Source: Hyalomma asiaticum
Taxonomy: Eukaryota > Arthropoda > Arachnida > Ixodida > Ixodidae
Assembly: GCA_013339685.2 (NCBI GenBank)
Contig: CM023481.1
Location: forward strand, 75,722,121-75,786,120
Length of the DNA: 64,000 nt
Direction of reading: 5' to 3'
The notes under the pieces were generated by a model. That model was not told where the DNA came from. It searched no databases and saw only the letters and a list, made by a program, of their open reading frames with translations. This document shows, in pieces, positions 10,602-23,100 of this stretch (within the stretch, counting starts at the first letter, position 1; each line of letters begins with the position of its first letter). The position numbers and the translations under genes were made by a program.

Positions 10602-11980
10602 TGGTTGTCTACAGCAACGTCGCCGGTAGAAATCGCACCAGTCAGGCAACTATTGTTTGGGACTCGCCTCCACAGTGTAATGCAGTACCAGCTCCTCTCC
10701 AAAAATATAAAAAGCAAAATATAAACATACACGAAACTCTACACTCGGACAGGACATCGGACAGCCTAACCGGCGACACTTGTGTTCAGATTGCCGTAAC
10801 GAGCGTTAGTTACCACCGCTTCCATTCCGAAACACTCCAGGTGCAAGTAACTTGGCACCGTCTAGGCGCCCTCAGGCTCTAAGTGCCTGGTGAAAAGATT
10901 CGCCTGTCGGCAGTCGCTCCTTTGTGGCCGGTCAAATGTGTGCGTCCGAGAAGCAGTTCTGCTTACTGCATTCATGGTGATCGAAACATACCGGGGACGC
11001 TCCAATGGCTTTGTTCAAGCAATTACGAGCGCGCTGGGTTTGCTTTGGCGTCGGCATTCTGTTTCTTCAAGGTCGCCGCCTAATGCACGCTCTCATCTGG
11101 GGCCGCCGTGCAAACGTCAGCTCTTCTGTCAAAGCGAGGTTTCCGCAAAACTCGCAGGTAACGAGAGCCCCAGCGATTCTCTGACCGCAGCGGCAGCCGA
11201 AAAATAGAATTGTGTCTCGCCTGTGCATCGACTCGCCGACGCCCCTCGAGGCGTCACAATGGCACAAGGTATTAGATCCAATATCTCCTGTATCAATTAC
11301 GTTCGCCGTAAGCTTTCAACTTACAAAGTTCACAAATGTACTCAGTTGATGCAGCACTAGCATCGACAAATACTAGATTACCAACTACTACTAGCCGTCT
11401 CTCACTGGTTTTGCAAATTGAAACGTCATATGTTTTGACCTTACGCGATCGCTTGCTACACTGAGTTGACAATATTACATGCCTAGCGCTCGACTTAGAC
11501 CCATCAAGGTTAAAAAAAAGTTTGTAAAAGAAAGCTTTCTTATGGTTCTTACATGCTAGCCTATACGCCTGGCAATATTTTCCCTATGACCTTCATCGGG
11601 CTTTGAACGTTTTTCTTTCTTATTTCGCTGTCACTTAGGTCGCTGTTGAAAAACATGGGGGCTGATGTAAATAACTTATTTCGCTCCCTTACTAAACAAG
11701 GTCCAAGAATAGCGAGTTTCCTTCTGCCTAAAAGAAGTAATATCGCGTTCAGTGAGTTACATGTTACAGACGTGTCATATTTTCGTCCCCGATTCCACAC
11801 ACCAGGCAAGCAAATAATGGTAGTGTGTACAACCCTCAATCGTAACAATGCCAATGGCGAATAATTGCAGGATTTTCTCGGTGCTTTAACTTGGAATTGA
11901 ATTAACAGTTGCGCGGAATTTTCCTGTTTCATGCATCTAAACACTAGTTTCTTCAAAATAAAGCGTCCTGATCAATTTAT
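10602..11980. other. Segment present in hAT copy A, absent from copy B
   Basis: Copy B passes directly from GGCGTCTATC to TTACTTGAATGAGC (complement of 16430-16465). Copy A has about 1.38 kb between these blocks. I see no clear TIRs or target duplication at the borders, so this is equally well a deletion in copy B. It has no gene that I recognise. Confidence 0.55.
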
Positions 11981-13555
11981 TTACTTGAATGAGCAGAGGC
12001 TCGATGTGGGCAAGTTTTTGCAAGCTTGAAAAGCCTGCCCTTCGTACGTGTTTTGTTTCTGTCCCCGTTCTCTTGCGCTCTTTTGCACTTTAGCTTGAAA
12101 ATGTAGCCTTCTCTATTCGAGTTGTTCGACCAGATACTGTAGCCGAAAAAGGTATTGATATAGTGAGATTCCTTCTCATTTTATTTTCCCATTGGCCGCT
12201 CATGGATTGTGTAAAGTATTGATTGATCGATCAATCATCTCGGTGACTGTAGTTATTTTGGCTGTTATGTTTTGGTAGTTTTTTCGGCAACGCTGTATAT
12301 TGTATTCAAGAAATTAAATGATTTCAAGTTAATTTTCTGGCTTGTAATTAACAAGGCATACATCATCTGAGCAATAGCAAGGGTCTATTTAAGCATTATC
12401 AGAGAATGCACATATAATCCATATCTCTTACGCACATTAAAAAGCCACTGTATTGTCAGAGGTTATAAGGTATCATGTAAGTACAAATCAATTGAAGAAA
12501 AGGACTTAGCTCGAGGTCTCGCTCATTTGTTGGCGCTGCGAAGATGAGCTACTGAGAGCCGCTGCTGTCCTAGAGACATATGGCCACCCCTTCTTGAATG
12601 AATGTCGCCGCCTGCTGGTAGCGGAGTTGTTGACCCTTGTGCACGCTCGGCGATGAACAGCAGCGCGGTCTTTTTGTCGACTCGTTATTCCGTAGCTTAC
12701 TTGCTTGTGGACAACACTGCAAAGCAGTGCTGTCCACTCGGAAGGTTGGTTGAAATTTCCTCTCTCTGCGGCATCGTCCTCAGAAGGGGACACGCCGTGA
12801 GCGCACATTGCTACCATGTGTAAGTCGTCAAGAAAAATGACCAAAGAGAAGTTGTGTTGGGCCACCCATGTAGGGGCACTGCTCAAAAAGAAAAAAAAGA
12901 CGCATTCACTGTACGCCAACTTCCCCTATGCGACCGCATACAACGCACGAAAAGCGTCAGCGCCTCACAGAAACAGGAATAAGAGGGGAAGGGTCAGGCG
13001 GCACAGGAGAAGGCGTTGCACAGGGAATAGCGGCATACTTTACTTTGTGCTTGGTTCGCTAGCTTTGTGGCCTTAGTCCACGAACGTTTCACCTGCAGCA
13101 AAACCACGCATGTTTCCGGGTAGGCAGACTCGCCATGTTCTTCCATCACCGCAGAGAGCTAATTGTCAACACATTACAGAAGCGTCTGCCTGCCGCAGCG
13201 CTGTGCTGCAAGGACTGCAAGCTCCCCTTTCAGTCTCTTATCGCAGGACCCTTTGCCGATAAATGGCATATGCCCCTCGTTTGCCAGCACCGTTTCCTGC
13301 AGACAAGCTACAACTTTCCCCGCCATAGTGACAACTTCCTCTGCGAGTTGAAAGAGCCGCGTTCTTCGTTTTTAAGCCCACAACAGAGACGTGAATGCCC
13401 ATAGCCACACCTTCGCCGAGTGGACACCTTTGTTCGTATATGTGATGGGCCAGCATAGATAGGCAGTGGGGCACCGACCGGAAAAATTTCGGGGGGGAGG
13501 GGGGGGGGGGCTTCAGCCCGGTCAGCCCATGACTGCCTACGCCACTGCAAGAAAG

Positions 13556-14732
13556 GTATCCAAACTTGCTGGTCCCCCCCTATTCAGGCAACCCCACAAA
13601 ATAAGATACAGTGATGGTGAGCTACCATACCACGGACTGGCGTGCCCATACAACATTGGAAAAATTTTGTTTAATCTTTGTAAATTTGGGAAGACCCCCC
13701 CCCCCCCCCCCGTTTCAATCCTACAAAGGTCTATGGCGTCCTCCCCTTCTAATGATTTGTGTGTGGCACTGTATTTTTGTCGCGCACCTCGCTGGTGAGC
13801 AACATCGCGCGGAGCCATTCGAGATGGCTCATTATCCTCCTCGTTTAGGTTCTCTTGGGATGTTTGAGGGGATTGAGAGCACGATCGAGGCTCTGCTCAG
13901 TTCGCGAGCCCTCGAGCTAGAGCATCCGCACTCTCGTTTGCCACCAGGCCTGTGTGTCCCAGACACCAGATCAACCTGTATTTGTTTTTCAACGTCCCAC
14001 CTAGGAAATTTCTTCACTTAAAAAGAAGGCCACTTAAAAAGAAACAGTGCACCTGCTGCGAGTCGGTGATGATTACCAGGGCAATGGCAAAGCATTCTGC
14101 ACTGGCGAACATGTATAGGGAAGCACTTGCCATCATTCCCTTCTCACTGCCGATCACGGTAGCTGCGGACCATTTCCGATTGTAGCTGGAAGAGTCCACA
14201 TAGAAAACATTCGTTTTGTGTTCTGGTTATTTAAGGAGCCATCTTACTTCTCTGCTTTTTGTTTCTGTTTGGACTCATGTTCTTGGGCAGGGGAGTCGTG
14301 GAGATCTTGACGGAGACCTTGCAACGGATGGGTTCAACCAACCCTGGCAGGTATCACTCTCCCTGCCTTCAACTCACTTAAACGACCTCTCTGCACAATT
14401 AGTACTGCTGTCTTTAGCTCAGGGTATGTATTATGTATTCTGAGCTCGAATAGTTTTTCGGCTGGTGTGCCTCCCGGCAGGGCCACTTTGTAGGTACTCC
14501 TAATTAGACTCAACGTTTTCTTCTTCACTTTAGTGTACGGAAAGGTAGGCTGTACGTTATCTTACTCAGCACTTTTCGTGGTAAGTTATTCTTTGTATCA
14601 TTTTAGCAACTTGTTTTGAAGCCGATTTTAGCATGGTTATTGTGAGATTCGCTCTTCCATTACTCTTAACCCAGTAACCCGGAATTCTAGCAATGGTTAC
14701 CTATTCAATTCTGACTCCTTCAATTTGTACGG
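13556..14732 (-). pseudogene. I-clade LINE: end of RT, RNase H and tail (part 2 of the split host)
   Basis: On minus, from 14740 downward, the blocks are: a thumb-like region (NGRANLTITMLKSASKQVA, then ITYHEK), SLIRSTYKVALPGG with ELRIHNTYPEL (about 14500-14400), an RNase H domain (VFYVDSSSYN about 14195, AECFAIAL, TDSQQV about 14060) with its Asp-Glu-Asp residues, and a tail ending SLYLILWGCLNRGG near 13580. Frames are broken by several indels. It lies between the two hAT insertions and is the host of both. Confidence 0.75.
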
Positions 14733-17128
14733 CTATGTTTCAGTGGCATAGGCCAGCATGGGCTGACCGGGCTGAAGCCCCCCCCCCAAAATTTTTCCAG
14801 CCGGTGCCTCACTGCCTATCTATGCTGGCCCATCACATATACGAACAAAGGTGCCCATTCAGGGAAGGTGCGGCTATGGGCATTCGCGTCTCTGCGGTGG
14901 GCTTAAAAACGAAGAACGCGGCTCTTTCAACTCGCAAAGGAAGTTCACTTGTCCCTCTATGGCGGGTAAAGTTGTAGTTTGTCTGCAGGAAACGGTGGTG
15001 GCAAACAAGGGGCACCTGTCATTTATCGGGAAAGAGTGCTGCGATAAGAGCCTGAAAGGGGGGCTTGCAGTCTTTGCAGCACAGTGCCGTGGCAAGGAGA
15101 CTCTTTTGCGATGTGTTGACAATTAGCTCTCTGCGGTGATGGAAGAATATGGCAAGTCTGCGTACCCGGAAACGTGTGGTTTTGCTGCGGGTGACGCGGG
15201 CTAAGGTCATCGAGCTAGAGAACGAAGCACAAAGTATGCCGCTGTTCCCTGTGCCTTCCGTTGTGCCACCCGACCCTTCTTCCCCTCTCATTCCTGTTTC
15301 TGTGGGCGCTGACGCTTTTCGTGCATTGTATGCTGTGCACGAGTTTTATTTTTATTTTTGAGCAGTGCCCCTACATGGGTGGCCCAATACAGCTTTGCTT
15401 CTGTCGTTTTTCTTCACGACTTACATATAGTTACAATGTGCACGCGTGTCCCCTTCTGAGGACGATGCCGCAGAGAGAGGAAATTTCGACCAATTTTCCG
15501 ATTGGACAGCACTGCTTTGCAATGGTATCCACAAGCAAGTGAACTACGGAATAACGAGTAGACAAAAATACCGCGCTGTGGTTCATCGCCGAGCGTGCAC
15601 AATGGTCGCGACATTCATTCAAGAAGAGGCGACCATATTCGTATCGTCGCTTTCGCGGCAATATGTCTCAAGGACAGCAGCAGCTCTCAGTCTTTTGGAG
15701 AAGATCATCTTCGTTCCGCCTACAAACGAACGCGACCTTGAACGCTAAGTCCTTTTCTTCAATTGATTTGTACTTACATGATACCTTATATCCCTGACAA
15801 TACAGTGGCTTTGTAATGTGCCCAGGATGACCTGTATGAATTATATGTGAATTCTCAGATAATGTTTGAATAGTCCCTTACTATTGCTCACATGAGGTCA
15901 TACGATGCCTTATTGATTTCAGCAAGCCAGGAAATTAATTTGAAATCGTTTCATTTCTTAAATACTATATACAGCGGTTGTAAACATAACAGCCGAAATA
16001 AGTACAGTCGCCGAGACGATTGAACGATAAATCAATAAATGAGTCAATCAATGAGCAGCCAATGGGACACAAAAATGAGTAGAAATCTAATAAAATTTGG
16101 CCATCTGCGCATGTGCGTAATGCCATATATATTGAGTGTATTTTCGAAAATAAATCAGTTGGTAGTGTGCGCTTGTATACGTCGCTTCTTCCTGTTTTGC
16201 CCTTGTTCCATTTTGCGCCACCGTCTTATATTTTAAGTAGAAATCTCTTTATACCAATTCTTTTCTCGTCCACAGTATCTGGTCGAACAAATCTAACAGA
16301 GAAGGCTACATGTCAAGCAAAAGTGCAAATCAGTTCCATGAAGAAAGAAAAGTGCAAGAGAATGGTGACAAAAAAAAAATACGTACAAAGGACAGGCATT
16401 TCAAGCATGCAAAACAAACTTACCCACATCGAGCCTTGGCTCATTCAAGTAAACAGATAGACGCCCTGGTGAGGCGGGGCTGTCAGGGAGAAAAACTCGT
16501 CTCGGGACAGAAAACAAGGCGGAATTTTGGAGATTCGAGAGACTCTAAGAGAGGCAGTGACCTTCCGTCATGTGAAGAAGTAAGCTTCGTTTCCGATTCC
16601 TTGTGCGAGCCTGGCCGTTCGGCTCTCCAACCTCAGAGAGACGAAGTCGTCTTTGCGAGAGCATGATGCGAGCAGCAATGATCGGGGAGAATCCATGAGC
16701 TACGGCGACTTCGTGGTCGACATCCGAGTTTCTAACAAAGCACCAGTCCACAGGCCAGCGATGAGACCTATGCACCGATGGAGCCCACCCAGATAAGCGT
16801 TCCTTTCGTTGGCGACAGCAAGCGTAGTTGAGACATTGCGCCGTTAGTTTATGAGCTGTTTTACCCCTTGTATAGGCCGTTCATTGACGAGTTTGTTTGC
16901 CTTGTTAATTCCCGAGCTGCACTATGCATTTACGTTGCTCTTTGTTTGCCTTGCATCATTACGTTGGCTACTACTTTTTAATTGTACACTTTGATCATGT
17001 TCACATATTAAATTCCATGTTTACTGTACTTAATTAAGCCTGTTGCCTCCTCTCTTCCTGGCTGCAGCACGAATCCGGTTCGGTTAAATGGTTGTTGAGG
17101 TGTGTGGCCGGAGGGGGTGAGCGAGTAT

Positions 17129-17404
17129 GGGGATGGTGCACAAGGCCAGGCAGCTCCCCCTGCGTTCAGCGCCAATGCGGGCGCTCCTCCGTCGTTGGGG
17201 TTATCCCTCCCACACCACCTGCAGGGGGCGGCGTCATCTGCGGGTGTTCCGCCGCAGCTTCTTACTGGTTTTAAGACCATAGAAGGTTTGGAAAATTTCT
17301 TTCCTGAGGCTAATATTGCTACAGAAAAACTTTTACACAAGGCAGGCCATGTGCATCAAGTTATAGAAAGTGTGTCTGCGGATGGAAGGGTGGTGACCGG
17401 CTGA
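17129..17404 (+). CDS. Hypothetical short frame conserved in the 13-bp-TIR family
   Basis: An open frame starts upstream of the element and runs through its left end. It encodes a proline-rich stretch, then LTGFKTIEGLENFF and GHVHQVIESVSADGRVVTG before a stop at 17402. The second family member (about 32515-32590) keeps the same frame for LTGFNTVEGLENFF with conservative changes (Lys/Asn, Ile/Val). That suggests a coding segment, perhaps a captured exon or a remnant of the autonomous element. I recognise no family, and no initiator lies within the element. Confidence 0.28.
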   Translation, partial: GDGAQGQAAPPAFSANAGAPPSLGLSLPHHLQGAASSAGVPPQLLTGFKTIEGLENFFPEANIATEKLLHKAGHVHQVIESVSADGRVVTG

Positions 17405-18682
17405 TGTGTCTCCCAAACATGGGAGTCAAAATACTCCAAAAGTTGTAAGATTGCCAGGGTGGAAAGCAAAAGTGATTTTTATTGTGATCCTTCTTAATTT
17501 GTAATTATTTGTTATCGTGTGTGTACACTGTTATCAATATATTAGTCCCATAATAAGCTCCACAATAAAACTGTGAAAGTCTGTAACTGTACACATCACG
17601 TGTGAGCACAGTGCTTGTGTGCGCGTGTTGGAAAGCGAGGCTGTGAAGCCACGGACTGCAAGACCTCATCTGTTTATTTCCATTAATCATAAAACGCGGG
17701 GCCGGTGCCAGGAAGCGTCGACAATGTACGTCCATTTATTTATTTCTCAATAATGAAGGCTGAACTAAGCAATACGGTTCTAACTCGTTTTTAAAGATTG
17801 TGTCATAAACCAAAAAGAAAGAAAGAAAGAAAGAGAAACACGACAGGAAAGAAAACAGCAGGACGCCTTTGAGTGTCTTTTGTTATCCAGTGCCTCAACT
17901 CCGTCGTGCAGCGTCTAGGCCGGCAGGTGCATGCAAGAGGCACACAGTCTGTTTTTAACTAGATTTTCTTCTTTCCTTTTTTTTTTTCAAGAGGCACTTC
18001 AGTGGATTGATGGCGATCCTTGTTGTGGTCGGAGTACCAACGAAAGGAAAGACCAAACATTCAAATGCGTGACGGGGCTCTAGGGCAAAAAAGAAAAAAA
18101 AAGGAGAGGAAAAGGGCAGCAGCGCGGGCCGCGAACGAAATGTATGGAGCGCCTTAGTCCACACGGCTATGCGTGTCGCAGCCTGGTAGCCCACACAAGC
18201 GGCTCATTAAAAACAGCACGAACCATTGCAAATCAATACATAGAGCGTTGCCGGAACGCGCGCACCAACTCCCTCAACCCACCTTTCACGTACTCAACGC
18301 AGAATGCAGGGGGACAGAATGCTCGTTTCATTGCAAACTAGCAACACATGTCGTCTGCCGAGTAGAGAGCGTCGACGGAACGCGCGCACAAGCGACCGTG
18401 CTTCTCCTTCAGCATTGAGCTTTCTGGAAGCTATAAATATTTGTCCCTGGTGATCTGATATATGTATTGTTATGGCCGAGGACACAACGACTTTTGTTGC
18501 TGAACACCAAGCCGAAGTACGACAACCTTTGAAAGAAAAAAAAAAAAACGCAGGGAAAACACGAATAACTTGGTTCTAAAGCTACCGCCAGCCCTGAGGC
18601 TGAAGCTTCCATCAACCCAAGGACGAGCGTGCCGCCGCGATCGGCGCTCCCGTCAGCGGAGAGTTACAAGTGCACCATCCCC
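17129..18682. mobile_element. 13-bp-TIR element nested in hAT copy B
   Basis: A 1554-bp segment missing from hAT copy A (empty site near 9930). It is bounded by perfect 13-bp inverted repeats GGGGATGGTGCAC (17129-17141) and GTGCACCATCCCC (18670-18682). At most an AT dinucleotide is duplicated. A shorter copy of the family lies at 32492-33535. It contains a GAAA repeat tract near 17815. I cannot place it in a superfamily. It could be a non-autonomous DNA transposon. Confidence 0.72.
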
Positions 18683-19905
18683 ATTGTGGGATCACGTGAA
18701 GCATTTCGAACAGAGTCGTAGCGTAGTTGTGGTACTTATGAACTGCTGCGGCGCAGAACCGCCTCCCCCTCTGCGCGAAGAAGGGACACCTCACCATTCC
18801 GGAGTTCACTTCAGTGAGTTTCAAATCAGATTTATCCATCGCAACTTGCACTCCGCATGCCTCGAAGTAACTGTAGGGTTAAACTGGCATTAGTCCCAAC
18901 AGCACCGTGGGATTTTTAATTTACATGGCTAGAAGTGTGAAATGGCAAAAAAAGCTTTTTCAGTATTAAGAGATATTTTACCACGTTCTTCAGCTTAATA
19001 AATGTGTCAGTAATTATTCGTGAAAGGGTGTGGATGGTGGTGTTTGCGAGTTTAGTGGAGACAAAATCATGTTTCGGGAGGCATACGATGTTAATGAGGA
19101 CGGCATTTTTCTGTAACGCAACAGGCTTAATCCTTTAAAAATGAAGTGGTAATATGTCCGGGAGAGATAGATGTGGAGCTGCTTAGGATCACAATCGCAG
19201 GCAAATGTATCGAAAATTTGGTGAAAGAAGAGCCTGCATAATGTAGCGAACTGGTAAATTTGGGTGAGGAAACCATAAATACGAAATATTTACCAAAATG
19301 TCGTCCTGTATGTCTGCTAGCATGTTAAGTTGGAGAGAGTCTTCTGGAGTTTATCAGGACAGCGCCACGATCAATTCAGAAAGGGTTTCAAAAAATGTGT
19401 TTGTTATAGCGTCATTTTCAGCCTACCTACCTCAGGTATGCTGCCCGCTGTTACCGGCTGCGCCTTCTATCACGAATTCTTTACAGCATTTCATGCGTAT
19501 GTGTACGTCGATCATTATAGTTTACTTTGAAATTATCGTCAAGGTAGTAGCGTGCGCAAATGACGAATCTTCACAGTGGTGGAGAAATAGTCTTTCTGCT
19601 AGATTTCGTCGATACATTGCCCTCGGTGAAAGTTTTGAATGTGCGAGAGTATCGCTATCTCAGTGCTCAGTTGACATGACAACTGAAGGCTGACGTAGGC
19701 CGCAATGCTGTCCGAATATATACTCATTGTGCGACGGTCTGCACAAATGCGTGACGTGCATATTATCGTTCTGGAAAAAAAAAAATGTATGTATATATAT
19801 GACACACAGTGAGGCTCTGGCTCTTCCTCCCGCCTGTCCGTCAAAAATTCCAAGCCCCCCCCCCCCACCCCGCAAAAAATTTCAGGCTAGGTCACTGCTA
19901 TGTTT

Positions 19906-20160
19906 CCGTTGCTTTTTTATCTTTTTCCATGTACCCTGACAATTTTGGATTTCTCTGGGGAACAACTGAGCCCAATGCCCTCGGCAAAATTTTTAACTGC
20001 TGTTGCAGCTTCTTGAAGTGTCTGCTCCTCGCTAGCCAGGGATCCGCACGTTGCCCATAAAGTAATATCCACATATAGGGTGTGTATCTCTGCTGCGGTA
20101 TGCCATCCAGGGCCTGCGCGTGTCCTCTCATAGCAGAGGAGATAGAACGTATCCTTGAGG
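19906..20160 (-). pseudogene. I-clade LINE reverse transcriptase fragment (part 3 of the split host)
   Basis: Minus-strand blocks read MRG, LDGIPQ, RYTLYVDITLW (the palm motif that is usually FADD-like, here with one Asp missing), SLASEEQTLQEAATAVKNF and GLSCSPEKSKIV, ending at the hAT copy B target site. It continues in 13556-14732. Frames shift at least once near 20110. The LINE is 5'-truncated or unrecognisable beyond about 20160. Confidence 0.68.
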
Positions 20161-23100
20161 GGTACGTTTGCAGCTTTTTATAAGGGAAGCATGTCCTTAC
20201 AATGAAGAACATTCACAGCAATGTCCAAAGCCTCAATATGCCTTAATGCACACATTCGCAGATATTTTTATGCCAACCAGCACAACACTTGGTTATGGTA
20301 GTTTTTGTACGAATATATGGTACGTTGACATTTCATTTTCACAAAATAAGTCGCCGGGTCTTTTTTTTTTTTTTCCAGGCATAGGTGACAACTATAACAC
20401 AAGTAATGAAAACTTAGCGTTCTAATAATATTCGAAGCATCAGAATATCTGCAAACCCCTGGTAAACATGCTTTGCGGGAGAAGCTGTCACATGCGAACA
20501 GGCTCCATGTACGGAACCTGGTCGAATGCTTGACGGATACCTACAGCTATAGCACGTCTGGATGGAATACTAACGGCAGCAATTTGTTCCGCCCTGACGG
20601 CCTATAGACACAGGCCGCATGACGCGAAGCAACAGTTATTCGGCGCCTACGACACGTGAGAATTCTGTACTACTGGCAATACACAAGACGAAAGCTACAC
20701 ATCGTGACTGCATGCGGCGTGTGAGCTACGGAAGTATGCAACTGCTGAAATGTGCCAAGCAGGCCCGAAGAAAAATGCGGCCTTCATTCAGGCATGCTGC
20801 GACGCGCAGTAGTACAAACACGGACGCTTCGACCAGGCCAGAACTCACCGTAGTCCGCGACGTCCTGGGGCGTTGGCGTCTCTCCAACCTTCGACATCTC
20901 TAAGAGCGCAGCCTGAGGGTACCCAGCGCTCATGCCGCGAGCGTGGACAGAGGCTTCGTTTGCCAAGCAACAATTTGACACACGACCACGCAGCCCCGCG
21001 GCTTCGCTTTTTGTACAGGACAGGCACACAGGCTGTCACAGAACACCTATACCACAGAACACCTATACTATGACCAACGTAGAGAAGGGAAACTGTACCT
21101 TTGACAGTGCAACGAAAATAAGGGTAGCGGTGGCGTAGTGAACTAAAGTATACGACCGAGAGATGGCGCCGCGCAAGCTATCATCATCATCACGCAATAC
21201 AATATGGCGGTTGCGTTGCTTCTGCGTGCGGCTGGCCGCGCTGCTCGCTCGCTGGTCCTAGGCGTGCGGTTACTGCTGTCCCGAGGCGTTATTCTCGAGT
21301 ACAGTACTCTAATACGAGTACAAATATTTCTGCTATGTCGCCAGGTGACCTAGAGGCCTCAACTGGCAATAAACGCTCCAAGCAAGTAAGCTTACGTCCT
21401 TTATTGGCAATCGTGATGGATGCAGCATACATATAAGCGAGCAATGCTGTCGCTGACAGATTTGAATGTACAGGCAACATAAATAGCCGTCTGCTTAATA
21501 AAATTACAAGATGAAATTTATCTCATTCTGTTCGTAAGCAGAGCGATGTTTCAGACAACCATGTTTACGCTGGGCTGCCCTTGAAACGCAGTACTCGAAG
21601 CGCGCGGCTGACGATGCTTTCTGCGTCGTCGCTTTGCTCTGAGGCCATCGAGCTGATTCGTTCGTGTACTCAATGAAAACAGTAGGCTTTCTGAAGCATT
21701 GTGATTCACTTCGTTTCCTATGTAATTATCAAACGCGCTCCAATAGCACGGAATGCGCCGGCCATCGCGCGATTCGAGTATCACGTTTCAATCGCATAGC
21801 ACTGTATACATACTGTATTTGTGCACGCTGTCGCCCGTCTCTCTACACGTCTGTGTTTATCGACTTTGGCGTTATTAAACAGGCAGCATCAAAATTTAGC
21901 CAAAGGTGTAGTGTCAGCAGATTATCCTGATACACTATTTTGACAACACTTGGCGAGGGGCACATGGCTTTGAAAAAAAATAAAGAAAGTGATAATAAAC
22001 CACTATTTTTGTGTACATACTCTGTGATCTTGATATTGCGTTCAGTTTCCCTTCTCCTGCGTCCCTGTCTGAACTGTTTTGTTACAACAAACTGCTACTA
22101 ACTAGCTCATCTTCCAGTGGTTCTCAACTCGTATATTATATAGCATTTGTAAAGCAAAATTTACGTTATCCCGTTGAAAGATTAATTTGGTTTATGTATT
22201 CGAAAGAGGTGAAGGGTTTGCTGTGGTATAAACACTTCAATCAAGTGACAGTTGGCTAGCAACAAAAGCCTCAGTCCGAAGCAAACATTTCAACAGGCAC
22301 ACATATTTCTCAAGGCCGTTACAGAAGACAGTTTCCAAAGATCAAGCTATACCCTTGCTTGTCCATTGCTGATCAACTGATAAGTAAATGAGTCAATCTC
22401 TCCTGGTCCTGTGAGTGCATAATCGTCATAGTGGCTGCTAGATTTACAGTTTTATTCTTCACTACCCTTTAGCTGTGCCTCACTCTTAGCATGGGTGTCA
22501 CACAAAACCAGAAGTTTCCCCAGGAACTGAAATTAGGAGGTGGGTCTAGACATCAGTGGGAAGTGTGGAGCACCAGATATTTTGAACTTGTTACAAACAT
22601 TTAGAAATTAAGGGGGTTTGGTTAGAAAGACGACGTATGAACACCTTCTCTAGGGGGTCTATAGGGAAATCTCTGCTCAAAACGGGCCTTTTTGAGCTGC
22701 ATAGTAGTTCAAAGAAATAGCACTCAGTACACATTCAAATATAAACTACAAGCAAATGCTAGCCAAACAGCTCTAACGAGATCTGAGTTACCTCTTCTGT
22801 GTACTGTATAAACTTACTTTTTAGAACTTGATGTTTAGGTCTCTTGTCTGGACCTGATTTTATTATTTGCCGTATTCCTGTGACTGAACCTTACACAAAA
22901 AACAAGTTGCTTGCAACAGTGCTTTGTGGATGGAATGTCTCTCCTCACATAAGCCCTTTAACAGACCAGAAGAATTCACTCACTGCAACTAGGAATGACC
23001 TTTGTAAATGCATGACAAATTACACAGCCTGTATAACAAAATACTACTTAAAATTTTATGTGCAGCTTTCTTTCTGCCCTAATAATCAAACTGTACTTGG

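Larger units (their letters stand above)
8674..13547. mobile_element. Non-autonomous hAT element, copy A
   Basis: A 4874-bp element with short TIRs (CAGTGGCGTAGCCAG at the left; CAGTGGCGTAGGCAG as the complement of the right end), G-rich or C-rich runs just inside each end, and an 8-bp target duplication CAAGAAAG (8666-8673 and 13548-13555). The 8-bp TSD and CAGTG ends are hAT hallmarks. No transposase-like frame is present, so it must rely on another element. A homologous copy in the opposite orientation lies at 14741-19897. Together they form long, gapped inverted-repeat arms. Confidence 0.87.
14741..19897. mobile_element. Non-autonomous hAT element, copy B, inverted relative to copy A
   Basis: A 5157-bp element including a 1554-bp nested element. 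The ends read CAGTGGCATAGGCCAG at left and GGCTAGGTCACTG at right, with an 8-bp target duplication CTATGTTT (14733-14740 and 19898-19905). Its sequence is the reverse complement of copy A in matching order; for example 9080-9290 matches 19290-19530 and 10200-10560 matches 16480-16830. No transposase frame is present. The independent duplications show two separate insertions into the same LINE, not a palindromic duplication of a locus. Confidence 0.87.

Noticed and set aside
8674..19897. A single locus-scale palindromic duplication of 5 kb
   Set aside because: The two arms have different exact 8-bp target duplications and different LINE flanks, so they are independent insertions.
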